Both the position numbers and the translations under genes were made by a program. Positions 36,010 through 44,710 of a DNA stretch of 64,000 bases are shown here, one piece after another (position 1 is the stretch's first letter; every line of letters begins with the position of its first letter). This DNA is from Aminipila sp032051575 (GTDB taxonomy: Bacteria; Bacillota; Clostridia; Peptostreptococcales; Anaerovoracaceae). The stretch is taken from positions 186,001-250,000 of the forward strand of contig NZ_DAMBYD010000005.1 of assembly GCF_032051575.1 (NCBI RefSeq), read 5' to 3'. The notes beneath the pieces are model-generated. The model was not told the DNA's origin. It did no database searches and worked only from the letters and a program-made list of their open reading frames with translations.

Positions 36010-37260
36010 CTAAACCGCCTCTAAAATTCCCTGAACAGCTATAATATATACTGGATTCTGTCCCATCATAAGGTTGTAGTTTCCTAAGGTCTTTGCTTTA
36101 GAAACATTTATCTGTGTAATATCCACATCCTGAAATTGGTATTTCTTTATACATGCGACAGTTTCTGCAAGTGACTCAAGAGCCACTACATTTATAACCA
36201 CTCTAATATTAGAATTTTTCATAATAAGTACATTGATTATATCATCTAAATTGCCTTTTGAGCCTCCTATAAATGCTTTATCTGGTACTGGCAATTCCTC
36301 CAAAGCCTCTGGAGCCATACCCTTTATAATATGTAGATTTTTCACACCAAAAATATCTTTATTTTTATGAATTAAATCGATGCCCTCTGAGTTCGTTTCA
36401 ACCGCATAGACATCACCATATCTACATGCCAAAGCCATTTCTATAGAAACAGAACCCGTCCCTGCACCAATATCATAAACTACATCATTTTCCTTTAAAT
36501 TTAATTTTGAAGCCGTAAGCGTGCGTATCTCCTCCTTAGTCATAGGGACATTACCACGAATAAATTCCTCATCTCTTATACCTAAAGTGTTCTTTTCACG
36601 TTGTAATACTTTGTCATTTATTACTATCATTACACTTAATGGTTCAAAATTCTTTTCAGAAAGTTCTAAAGCTGTTCCTGTTGTAATGGCTTCCTCTTCG
36701 TAAGAGAGCTTTTCTCCAACAAAGACTGATACATATTCCATACCTGCTTCTACCAGCCTGCCGCAGATTCTCTTGACTGTATTGTTTCCTCCATCAGTTA
36801 AGAAAAATGTTTTTTCATTATTTAAAACTGCTGATACATCCCTATCATCACGGCCATGTAAACTGACAATTCGGGTATCCTCCCAAGCAAGTCCAACTGC
36901 AGATGAAAAATAAGATAATGAACTAACACCTGGCATATATTCAAAACAAATCTGTGCATTTCCAACTATAGAACCATACTTTTCACTGATTAAAGTGCGA
37001 AGCTTCTTTGCACCACTAAAAAAGCCTAAATCCCCAGACATTAAAATAGCTGCTTTCTCAATTTCAGCATGCTCTTCTATCCATGTTAGAATTTCATCTG
37101 GAGAAATAGCATGTACAACTTGTTGATTTTCAAGTTTAAAACTGTCTACCATTCTCTTGGCACCAATTAATGCCTGACTTTTTGAAATAAGTTCTTTTCC
37201 TTTTACCGTAATCGTATCAGGGTTTCCCATTCCAATTCCGATTATATAAATCTTTCTCAT
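36010..37260 (-). CDS. cbiET: Fused cobalt-precorrin-7 C5-methyltransferase / C15-methyltransferase-decarboxylase
   Basis: 416 aa from the ATG at 37260 (GCGGAG upstream). Residues ~1-210 are a CbiE tetrapyrrole methylase (IYIIGIGMGNPDTITVKGKE; ILMSGDLGFFSG) and ~215-416 a CbiT class-I methyltransferase (DVVYDIGAGTGSVSIEMALA; AFIGGSKGNLDDIINVL). The fusion equals CobL; separate and fused forms both occur in anaerobes. It starts one base after cbiG ends. Confidence 0.94.
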   Translation of the reverse strand: MRKIYIIGIGMGNPDTITVKGKELISKSQALIGAKRMVDSFKLENQQVVHAISPDEILTWIEEHAEIEKAAILMSGDLGFFSGAKKLRTLISEKYGSIVGNAQICFEYMPGVSSLSYFSSAVGLAWEDTRIVSLHGRDDRDVSAVLNNEKTFFLTDGGNNTVKRICGRLVEAGMEYVSVFVGEKLSYEEEAITTGTALELSEKNFEPLSVMIVINDKVLQREKNTLGIRDEEFIRGNVPMTKEEIRTLTASKLNLKENDVVYDIGAGTGSVSIEMALACRYGDVYAVETNSEGIDLIHKNKDIFGVKNLHIIKGMAPEALEELPVPDKAFIGGSKGNLDDIINVLIMKNSNIRVVINVVALESLAETVACIKKYQFQDVDITQINVSKAKTLGNYNLMMGQNPVYIIAVQGILEAV

Positions 37261-37261
37261 A

Positions 37262-38347
37262 TTAGTAATTCTCCGCAAAATTCAAAGCTATATTTTTCTT
37301 AGCTATAGCAATAGTTACCCCATTTAAAGCCTGTTTTTTCAAAATTAATGTACTCCCTTCATTTGAAGCAACTGCAGCTCTTTCACATACATTTTCAACA
37401 CCTGTAATACTTCTTACAAAAGAAGATGGAGTGAAATCTCCTTGTACATTCATTAACTCTTCACCAGAGAAAGTTATATATGGAATTTCTAACTTTTGTC
37501 CAAGCTTAATTAAAGCTTTTTCAAACATTTTTAAATCAATGGAAGCTAAATTCTGAATGGACTCCAACTTTATCTTCATTTCCCCAGTGGCTTTTTCAAA
37601 TAACTCTAATACAGCTTTATAAGAAATATCTTTTTTGCATCCCATCCCTATAGAAATATTCTTAGGTACCAACTGAAGCACAAATTTTTCCTTGCCCTTC
37701 AGTGAATCTAATATCTTTTCAGTGATGATAATGCAAGTTGCATCTTCACGAATTTTGTCTTTTAAAGTGACCACATCAACCAGTTCTATTCCTTGCGGAA
37801 CTTTTCCTTCTATGCTGCCATCGTAATATAAATATACGTTTTTTCCTTTCAATATATCTGCAGAAACTTGTTTGGCTGCTTTCAAATTAATAATACTTAG
37901 ATTCTGGCTTTTAGCCCATACATCCACAGCAAAGCAGTTATTTATATCTGTGGCAGTAGTGATGACAGGTACTGCCTCAATAGCCTCAGCTATAACAGAT
38001 GTCAATCTGTTTGCTCCTCCAAGATGTCCTGACAAAAGTGATATGACATACTGACCCTTTTCATCTATGGCTATAATTGCAGGATCCTGATCCTTGCTTT
38101 TTAAATAAGGTGCAATGGCTCTTATAGCAATTCCAGTAGCACCTACAAAAATAATCGCATCATTATTTTCAAAAGCCTCCTTGGTCCATTTTCCAAGTGG
38201 CTTACTTGTGGGGATAAGTCCAATTTCTAAAGAAGTCTCCTGCATACCATAAGCCAGGCACATTTCCCCCATTACTGAAAGCTTTCCTGCAACTAATTTA
38301 CATGTATTTCCACCATTTTGAGTAAAGGAAATTAACGCAATTCTCAT
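37262..38347 (-). CDS. cbiG: Cobalt-precorrin-5A hydrolase
   Basis: 361 aa. N-terminal part GATGIAIRAIAPYLKSKDQD and VISLLSGHLGGANRLT, C-terminal domain starting SIGMGCKKDISYKAV are characteristic of CbiG, which opens the delta-lactone and releases the C20 fragment as acetaldehyde; the enzyme exists only in the anaerobic route. First cobalamin gene of the cluster, 11 bases after the dUTPase gene, with no riboswitch between. Confidence 0.95.
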   Translation of the reverse strand: MRIALISFTQNGGNTCKLVAGKLSVMGEMCLAYGMQETSLEIGLIPTSKPLGKWTKEAFENNDAIIFVGATGIAIRAIAPYLKSKDQDPAIIAIDEKGQYVISLLSGHLGGANRLTSVIAEAIEAVPVITTATDINNCFAVDVWAKSQNLSIINLKAAKQVSADILKGKNVYLYYDGSIEGKVPQGIELVDVVTLKDKIREDATCIIITEKILDSLKGKEKFVLQLVPKNISIGMGCKKDISYKAVLELFEKATGEMKIKLESIQNLASIDLKMFEKALIKLGQKLEIPYITFSGEELMNVQGDFTPSSFVRSITGVENVCERAAVASNEGSTLILKKQALNGVTIAIAKKNIALNFAENY

Positions 38348-38358
38348 AAATCCCCCTA

Positions 38359-38862
38359 TTAATTGGTGCTACCAAATCCACCAACTCTAACTTCTGTCGA
38401 CTCGTCATCAACAGTTATACCAAATGGTACCAGTATTCCCTGAGCAAAACCTTTACCAGCTTCCACTACTAGATTTTTATCCTCGTTAGAATCATTTGTT
38501 ATTTTAATCATTATATGTCCTTCATTTTCCGCGCCAAAATAATCTGCGTCTATGATTCCTACGGTATTATCCAGCTGCATCCTGTATTTAAAACCAAGCC
38601 CTGAACGTGGAAAGCACATAAGAACCCAGCCCTCTGAAATCTCAGCTCTGATTCCTGTAGGAATTTTAATGGTTTCTCCAGCAGACAGCTTAATTTCAAC
38701 AGGTGTATAAAAGTCATAACCTGCAGAGCCTGCTGTTGCCCTTTTGGGTAATAAAACACCATCATATATGTCTTTGTTAAACTGGCCTTTTCCAAAAGTA
38801 TCTTCCCAGTCTTTAATAAATTGTTCTAAACTAACCTTATGAAATTTAGCCACTTTCTGCAT
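38359..38862 (-). CDS. dut: dUTP diphosphatase (dUTPase)-like protein
   Basis: 167 aa from the ATG at 38862 (an upstream TTG extension lacks support). The trimeric dUTPase motifs appear in order: TAGSAGYDFYTP (motif 1), FPRSGLGFKYRMQLDNTVGI (2), IDADYFG (3), FAQGILVPFG (4) and RVGGFGSTN (5). It hydrolyses dUTP to dUMP and keeps uracil out of DNA. An N-terminal extension of ~40 residues precedes motif 1. Lies directly before cbiG and may be cotranscribed with it. Confidence 0.9.
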   Translation of the reverse strand: MQKVAKFHKVSLEQFIKDWEDTFGKGQFNKDIYDGVLLPKRATAGSAGYDFYTPVEIKLSAGETIKIPTGIRAEISEGWVLMCFPRSGLGFKYRMQLDNTVGIIDADYFGAENEGHIMIKITNDSNEDKNLVVEAGKGFAQGILVPFGITVDDESTEVRVGGFGSTN

Positions 38863-38883
38863 CAAATCTACCTCTTAATCTAT

Positions 38884-40134
38884 TTATGCTCTTACCATTC
38901 TCTTTAAATCACACTGTTTATTGGTTACAATTACTGCAGAGTAATTGTTTATATCATCCATTAAACTAGACGCCTTTCTAATATCATTCATAGTAACTGC
39001 ATCAATTTCATCTATAACTTCTTCTGGAGTATAAACTCTATTTAATAAGATACTATTTTTACCCATAGAGAACATTCTGCCATTTACATTTTCCTGACCA
39101 AAAATATAGCTTGCCTTAAGCTGCTCTTTTGCCACGTGCAGTTCATCTTCCGTAATACAATCTTTTTTTAGTAATTCAAGTTCTTCTTTTATTCCATTTA
39201 TAGCATCATAAACCTTTTCATGGCTTACTCCTGCATAAATGTTATAATATCCCGAATTTACAAAAGAACTGACATGAGAATAAACAGAATAAGCCAGACC
39301 CTTCTGCTCCCTTATATTCTGAAAAAGTCTGGAACTCATGCTTCCGCCCATAATATTATTTAAAACGGATAATGCATAATAATTATCATCATCAAGCGAA
39401 AGCCCTCTTGTTCCTAAACAAATGTGAGACTGTTCTATATCTTTTACCTTTACCCTGAAACATGGTTTATAAGGTTCATTATTAAACTCTTTAACTGGCT
39501 TTTCTGATTTTAAATGCTTTAACTTTCCATCAAATATATTACATATTTCATCCATATCGAAATTTCCAGCTACAGAAACAACGATACTGTCTCTAGTATA
39601 TTCATCCGCAATATACTGTTTTAGTATTGCCTGGGAAATCCCCTTCAAAGAGGTCTGTGTGCCAATAATGGATTTTTCATACGGACACCCTTTGAAAATC
39701 AAGTCACTTATTACCTCATGTGCATAATCATCAGGAGTATCTTCAATCATTTTCATTTCTTCATAAATAACTTGTTTTTCTTTAGACATTTCTGTTTTAT
39801 CAAATTTAGAATTTAAAAACATATCTAAAAGGATTTCAGCCGCTTGTTTCGCATTTGAACCCAAGGTTTTCATATAATAACATGTGGCTTCTCTTCCTGT
39901 AAATGCATTTATTTGTCCACCTATACGGTCAACATCTTCTGCAATTTTCTTTGCACTTCTTTCTTCTGTACCTTTAAACAGCATGTGTTCAATAAAATGT
40001 GAAATGCCAGAAATATTTTTTGTTTCATCAACAGCTCCAGCCTTTACCCAAATACCAAGTGCAACTGATTGAACATAAGGGAGTTTTTCCATAACAATGC
40101 GTATACCACAGTCTAATTTTCTTGTCTCAATCAT
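38884..40134 (-). CDS. M16 family zinc peptidase (processing-protease-like)
   Basis: 416 aa. The inverted zinc motif HFIEHMLFKG (HxxEH, ~47) plus GREATCYYMKTLGSN and EEMKMIEDTPDDYAHE fit the M16B (YmxG/PqqL-like) family; the C-terminal half is the typical inactive domain (GGSMSSRLFQNIREQKGLAY). Substrate unknown. GGTGAGGGT precedes the ATG. It is the first gene after the strong promoter at 40189-40217. Confidence 0.92.
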   Translation of the reverse strand: MIETRKLDCGIRIVMEKLPYVQSVALGIWVKAGAVDETKNISGISHFIEHMLFKGTEERSAKKIAEDVDRIGGQINAFTGREATCYYMKTLGSNAKQAAEILLDMFLNSKFDKTEMSKEKQVIYEEMKMIEDTPDDYAHEVISDLIFKGCPYEKSIIGTQTSLKGISQAILKQYIADEYTRDSIVVSVAGNFDMDEICNIFDGKLKHLKSEKPVKEFNNEPYKPCFRVKVKDIEQSHICLGTRGLSLDDDNYYALSVLNNIMGGSMSSRLFQNIREQKGLAYSVYSHVSSFVNSGYYNIYAGVSHEKVYDAINGIKEELELLKKDCITEDELHVAKEQLKASYIFGQENVNGRMFSMGKNSILLNRVYTPEEVIDEIDAVTMNDIRKASSLMDDINNYSAVIVTNKQCDLKRMVRA

Positions 40135-40188
40135 ACCCTCACCGCTTCTCTTTCTCTATTTAAATTTTAATAATAGTCATACCTATTT

Positions 40189-40217
40189 ATTATACATTTA
40201 TACAGGCATTCTGTAAA
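40189..40217 (-). promoter_or_regulatory. Promoter for the M16-dut-cobalamin unit
   Basis: Minus strand TTTACA (complement of 40212-40217), 17-base spacer, TATAAT (complement of 40189-40194). Overlaps the end of the deacetylase gene. No other promoter-sized gap lies between it and cbiC, so it may drive about 12 genes. Confidence 0.65.
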
Positions 40218-40983
40218 GTGGCACAATTCTATAACCCTGAGCATTAATTTGATCTATTAATTCCGGTAAAGCTTTTAACGTCTCTGGCTTTGGATGCATT
40301 AATATGATTGCTCCATCAAGAGGCTTTGATAGGATTCTTTGCACTATAACTGAAGCATAAGAACCTTCTCTCCAGTCTATGGTATCTGAAGACCAAAGCA
40401 CCATTCTATAGCCAAGTTTTTCACTTATTTCAACCGTTCTAGCATCATAATCCCCTGCTGCAGGAGCAAAATAATTTGGTTTTATGCAAATAGCATCGGT
40501 TATAGCGGTTTCTGTTTTTTCTATTTCTTCTGCTACTTTTTCAGAAGAAATATCACTACACAATGCATGACTATATCCATGACTTTGAATCTCATGACCC
40601 GCAGCATACATTTGCCTTAATAAATCTTTATTATTTTCTGCCCATCTGCCTGTCACAAAGAATGTTACTTTAATATTTTTTTCTTTAAATACCTTAAGCA
40701 TATCAGGGATAATTTCTTCTCCCCAGTCTACATTGCAGGCAAAAGTACACATTTTATTTCCTGGTAGTCCATTTCTTACAATCCTGCTTTCATAATCCCC
40801 CACAGCTGTTGCTGTATCTACAGCGCTGCTTTGTTCTTTTTCTTCTTGCTTTTCATAAATATTGTTCCAAGTTGTAGCTACCTGATCAGCTAAAATTTTA
40901 TCTAAACGCGTAAAGCCCTGAAAAGCTGCCACAGAAATGGCAAACAAAGCTATTCCCATAACTACCCAATTTTTTTTCCTCAT
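40198..40983 (-). CDS. Polysaccharide deacetylase family protein, PdaB-like
   Basis: 261 aa with an N-terminal membrane anchor (~7-24) and a NodB-type deacetylase domain (~80-255): FACNVDWGEEIIPDMLKVFK has the Asp motif in the relaxed PdaB form, VTFFVTGRWAENN follows, and HEIQSHGYSH carries the HxxxH metal ligands; FAPAAGDYDARTV and ILMHPKPETLKAL end it. PdaB-type enzymes act on spore cortex or cell-wall peptidoglycan. The start codon abuts the T-tract of the upstream terminator and its ribosome site lies inside that hairpin. Confidence 0.9.
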   Translation of the reverse strand: MRKKNWVVMGIALFAISVAAFQGFTRLDKILADQVATTWNNIYEKQEEKEQSSAVDTATAVGDYESRIVRNGLPGNKMCTFACNVDWGEEIIPDMLKVFKEKNIKVTFFVTGRWAENNKDLLRQMYAAGHEIQSHGYSHALCSDISSEKVAEEIEKTETAITDAICIKPNYFAPAAGDYDARTVEISEKLGYRMVLWSSDTIDWREGSYASVIVQRILSKPLDGAIILMHPKPETLKALPELIDQINAQGYRIVPLYRMPV

Positions 40984-41020
40984 AAAAAAACACCCCCACT
41001 AAAACTATGCGTGGGAGTGT
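40984..41020 (-). terminator. Terminator after SLH protein gene, overlapping deacetylase ribosome site
   Basis: Minus strand stem of about 10 pairs with arms ACACTCCCAC and GTGGGGGTGT, 11-base loop, then TTTTTTT directly in front of the ATG of the deacetylase at 40981-40983. GGGGGTG in the 3' arm is the only ribosome site for that gene. Confidence 0.85.
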
Positions 41021-41053
41021 CTAATTTATACTTTTATTTTATATTAATGAATG

Positions 41054-43381
41054 TTATTTTTTGTAAACTCCATCTCTTACGTTTAGGAATACATAAACAA
41101 CTTTTGCTGCCTGTGCTCTTGTTGCTAAACCCTGAGGCTGGAAATTACCTTCTGGCTGGCCATTTATAATTCCAGCACCAACTATTGTGTTTACATAATT
41201 ACTTGCCCAAGAGCTTATTGCTGCCTGGTCAGTAAAGTTTTTACTTGTAGTATTCTGCGGTAATACAAGATTCTGGCTTGTTGCAAAATTGCAAAGCATT
41301 ACACACATCTGCTCTCTTGTAATATTAGCATTTGGTTCAAATGTTGTATCGCTCATACCACTTACAATACCATTTTCATAACCCCAATTTACATAAGAAT
41401 AATACCATTCGTTTGACGGTACATCTGTAAATCCTGTTGCTTTCGATTTACTAACATCCACGTTATCCAATGTCTTTGCAAGTAATGCAAGGAATTGTGC
41501 TCTTGTCAGCTGTGCATCTGGCAGATATAATTTATCACCCATACCATTTGCAATACCTCTTGCCGCAAGAGAACCGATATAAGTTTTTGCCCAGTGATTT
41601 ACGGTATCGTTGAAATCAACAGACATTGAACCTACTTGGACTGGAATAGTAATTTTATATCCTTCATATGTAGCATATATATTCCCTGTTTCTGCATTTT
41701 TGCTGCCAGCAGTAAATAATCCGTTTTCATTAATCGTTCCTATATTTTGGTCGCAAGTCCAAGTAAATGATTTATCACTTGAAACCACATTGATAGGACC
41801 ACTCTTTACTGACATATTTATATCTGAATTTTGTCCTGCATTTAAGTATAGCTTGGTAACAGATGGTGTTATAGTCAGATTATTTTTAACAATCTCTACT
41901 TGGGTAGTCCCAGATATTGTTCCGCTTGTTCCAGTTATATTCACTTTGCCTTCCGTGTCACCGGCAGTATAAAGTCCATTACTTGTGATGCTTCCATTGC
42001 CACCTTCTACTTCATAAGTTACAGAACTAGGAAGCGCTACTTTTTCAAAAAGTTTATTTGAAGCATAACTGTTAATCTGTACCGTTGCTTTAGGCGTTGC
42101 TAAGGTAAGTGAAGGATATAGATTAAGATTTTCAGCAGTTGTTCCACCGCTGCCAGCACTATATACAAACATTAATCCATTTGCTACTTTTCTTTCTGCT
42201 CCTTCTGAAGGAGTATTTTTTATTGCTGCGGTATTTTCCAAACCGGGCAGCCTAGAATATAAAGCTGTTGAACCGCCTCCATCCATATTAAAAGCGTAAA
42301 CACAACCTAAAGCTTTCATATGATTTGCCAGTTCTACAAGACTTAATCCTTTTGAATTAGTTTGTCTACCATCAACTGCATAAATAATTACTGTTCCATC
42401 ACTTTTTATCCCAACTGCTGTTCTTGGGTTTAAGTTTGCACCAGAAGTTACGATATTTCCGTTCTCAACTAAAGAATAATAAATTCCAATAGCTTCTTTG
42501 GCATTGGCAAGACCTGTATTGGCATTGTCACCTACACTTATTTCCACTTGACTCCCTACTACCATCGAATATAATTGCGAAGCAGTTGCTGAGCCAGAAA
42601 CCGTTGAAATCACAACCTGATTTTCACCAATAGGGGTATTATGTGCGTCAATGTTTACTGACTTAACCGTACCTTTTATTGTTTTCCCTATTTGAAGCTG
42701 CATATTGTCTTGACTTCCACAATCCACAACAACTTCTATACAACTGCCTGCAGTCTTGGTGCTTGCAGCATAATGTCTGTTAAATAAATGTAACCCTTTA
42801 GCCGCTCCATGGGGAACATTGTAATAATCAATCTTTGCAGAAAAAGGTGCTTGGAGCTTTTGCAGTACACCAGTTGAGTTATCATCATAAGCTAAGATTC
42901 CTTTTAACCCATAGCTTAAATTTACATACTGCATAGATGCTTTTCCCTGACTGTCAAAAGCAATTACTCTATCAGGAGCATATCCTGAAGTTACGATATT
43001 ACCGTTATGTATTACCAGCCCTTTCGGTGTGCCTGTTGCCGTATCAAATAGGTCACCATTGATAGCTGCTAGGACTTTAACTCCCTGTTCTTCTGCATAT
43101 TTTGCCATGGTTCCAACTGTTGCCATGCTTCTAACTTCACCATTAAATACCAATGGTGTTACATTTCCTGATGCAGTATCTGCTTGAACAAAAAATACAT
43201 GCTCTAATCCGTTTGCACTATTTATGCCTATTTGTTCATTGTAGGTAACACCATCAAAGATTTTCTTTTGCGAATCTAGATAAACGTTACCCAAGCCATC
43301 GTAATATGTAAAACCTGAAAAACTTGCAATTATTACTGCAATGGCCAAAGCTACAGCTAAAAATTTCGTACTTTTTCTCAT
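41054..43381 (-). CDS. S-layer-anchored phosphodiester glycosidase (NAGPA) domain protein
   Basis: 775 aa, exported (signal peptide ~1-25). Domains in order: a NAGPA/phosphodiester glycosidase domain (~100-390; GEVRSMATVGTMAKYAEEQ, AINGDLFDTATG, NMDGGGSTALYSR), one or two Ig-like/BIG2-type regions (~410-580) and three S-layer homology repeats (~595-775; WAKTYIGSLAARGIANG, FTDVPSNEWYYSYVNWG, INGQPEGNFQPQGLATRAQ). SLH repeats bind pyruvylated wall polymers. The catalytic domain family cleaves GlcNAc phosphodiester bonds; target here unknown. AAGGGGG precedes the ATG. A terminator follows. Confidence 0.9.
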   Translation of the reverse strand: MRKSTKFLAVALAIAVIIASFSGFTYYDGLGNVYLDSQKKIFDGVTYNEQIGINSANGLEHVFFVQADTASGNVTPLVFNGEVRSMATVGTMAKYAEEQGVKVLAAINGDLFDTATGTPKGLVIHNGNIVTSGYAPDRVIAFDSQGKASMQYVNLSYGLKGILAYDDNSTGVLQKLQAPFSAKIDYYNVPHGAAKGLHLFNRHYAASTKTAGSCIEVVVDCGSQDNMQLQIGKTIKGTVKSVNIDAHNTPIGENQVVISTVSGSATASQLYSMVVGSQVEISVGDNANTGLANAKEAIGIYYSLVENGNIVTSGANLNPRTAVGIKSDGTVIIYAVDGRQTNSKGLSLVELANHMKALGCVYAFNMDGGGSTALYSRLPGLENTAAIKNTPSEGAERKVANGLMFVYSAGSGGTTAENLNLYPSLTLATPKATVQINSYASNKLFEKVALPSSVTYEVEGGNGSITSNGLYTAGDTEGKVNITGTSGTISGTTQVEIVKNNLTITPSVTKLYLNAGQNSDINMSVKSGPINVVSSDKSFTWTCDQNIGTINENGLFTAGSKNAETGNIYATYEGYKITIPVQVGSMSVDFNDTVNHWAKTYIGSLAARGIANGMGDKLYLPDAQLTRAQFLALLAKTLDNVDVSKSKATGFTDVPSNEWYYSYVNWGYENGIVSGMSDTTFEPNANITREQMCVMLCNFATSQNLVLPQNTTSKNFTDQAAISSWASNYVNTIVGAGIINGQPEGNFQPQGLATRAQAAKVVYVFLNVRDGVYKK

Positions 43382-43446
43382 TTTTTCCCCCTTATGCTAA
43401 CTATTACGTCATAAAACTTGTTTTTTCATTCAAGTCTAACATTTTT

Positions 43447-43474
43447 ATTTTAACATGCCCTTTTAAAACTTCAA
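43447..43474 (-). promoter_or_regulatory. Probable promoter of SLH protein gene
   Basis: Minus strand TTGAAG (complement of 43469-43474), 16-base spacer, TAAAAT (complement of 43447-43452), ~65 bases before the ATG. Confidence 0.45.
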
Positions 43475-43486
43475 GTTACGGTTACA

Positions 43487-44698
43487 TTACGAAAAGTCAA
43501 ACATTTCCTCATTAAAGGTATCTCCATTGTACATAAGAATGACAACATCAGGTTTGTTCTTCTTTGCATACTTCGCAACGGAATCATGAAAAAGCCTTAA
43601 ATCCAAGGCTCTAACCTCATGTACACCTAATGAAAGGAATGAATATACAGGTATTCCAAAAGAATCCTTAATCATCATAACTTTTCCTGAATCTACCAAA
43701 TTGTTATTGAATATTAATTCCTCATTATCTCCATGGTATACAGCATACCTATTAAGGTCAACCGGTGCATCCTTTACTAGATATTTTTTATCTAAAATAG
43801 CTTTATTAAAGGAACCTCTATATATTTTTTCTGCTCCATAATCATGTTCATATAAAGTATAACTTGTTTTAAAGTTAGGTGTTATTAAAGTAAAATCGTC
43901 TAAACCAGAATACAATCTTCCTGTACGTCTTCCCATAGAACCCAGATAACAATTTTTTAATGTCTTTATATTATAATTGTTTAAATCCTTGTATTTACCA
44001 TCAATTGCAAATCCGTAATCTTTATTAAGTTCGTCCATGATATGGCCTGTGGCTTCAAATGCTGTTTCAATTCTCCAGTGATGGTCGGTGTCAAAAAATA
44101 ACTGGTTTTGAGTCTTTTCTCCATCACGGAGCAATGGCCTTAAATCGAGATAATCAATGCCTCTTTCATCTAAGCCTTTTAAAAATAAATTTATATTATA
44201 ATCGGCATAATCCTTTTTATTGATGGGCAGTTGTTGTTCGTTATCGGATAACTTAAATGGTGCCTGTACATATAAAAATGGTATGCCAGCTTCATCCAAT
44301 TTAGACTTTAATTCTTCAATTGCATCTAAAGAACGCATTACCCTGAAATTTTTCTTACCTACTTTAAAGATAATTTGATCATACTTTGTCTTGTATATTT
44401 CCCCATACCCTACATCTGACATGATATGCTTTCCTATAACTCTCTGTACAAGTCCATATAGTGTATTGTACTGATCCTTAAGATAAGTCTGGTCATACAC
44501 TATATCTTCTGCAATGTCTATGGCTTCTGTCAATCTTTCAAGTATTGGGGTTCCTGGTAACACTTCGGTTCTATATTCATTGAAAAAGTCATTTATTGGA
44601 TCATTTTCCTTGTATGTAAGTAGTCCAATGAGCATACCAAATATTACAGCAAAGAAAAGAATCGCCGTAATATACTCTTTTTTTATCTTTATTTTCAC
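43487..44698 (-). CDS. DHHW-family AlgX/AlgJ-like protein
   Basis: 403 aa with an N-terminal membrane anchor (~10-30) and an extracytoplasmic SGNH-like domain. FFDTDHHWRIETAFEATGHI carries the Asp-His-His-Trp motif naming the DHHW family; MMIKDSFGIPVYS holds the likely nucleophile Ser. Such proteins pair with MBOAT acyltransferases to acetylate exopolysaccharide or wall polymers. Starts at GTG with GGAGG upstream, 12 bases after the MBOAT gene, in the same operon. Confidence 0.88.
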   Translation of the reverse strand: MKIKIKKEYITAILFFAVIFGMLIGLLTYKENDPINDFFNEYRTEVLPGTPILERLTEAIDIAEDIVYDQTYLKDQYNTLYGLVQRVIGKHIMSDVGYGEIYKTKYDQIIFKVGKKNFRVMRSLDAIEELKSKLDEAGIPFLYVQAPFKLSDNEQQLPINKKDYADYNINLFLKGLDERGIDYLDLRPLLRDGEKTQNQLFFDTDHHWRIETAFEATGHIMDELNKDYGFAIDGKYKDLNNYNIKTLKNCYLGSMGRRTGRLYSGLDDFTLITPNFKTSYTLYEHDYGAEKIYRGSFNKAILDKKYLVKDAPVDLNRYAVYHGDNEELIFNNNLVDSGKVMMIKDSFGIPVYSFLSLGVHEVRALDLRLFHDSVAKYAKKNKPDVVILMYNGDTFNEEMFDFS

Positions 44699-44710
44699 AG
44701 CTTTTCCTCC

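Noticed and set aside
38348..38358. Cobalamin riboswitch before cbiG
   Set aside because: Only 11 bases are available; no B12-box or core was found upstream through 40217.
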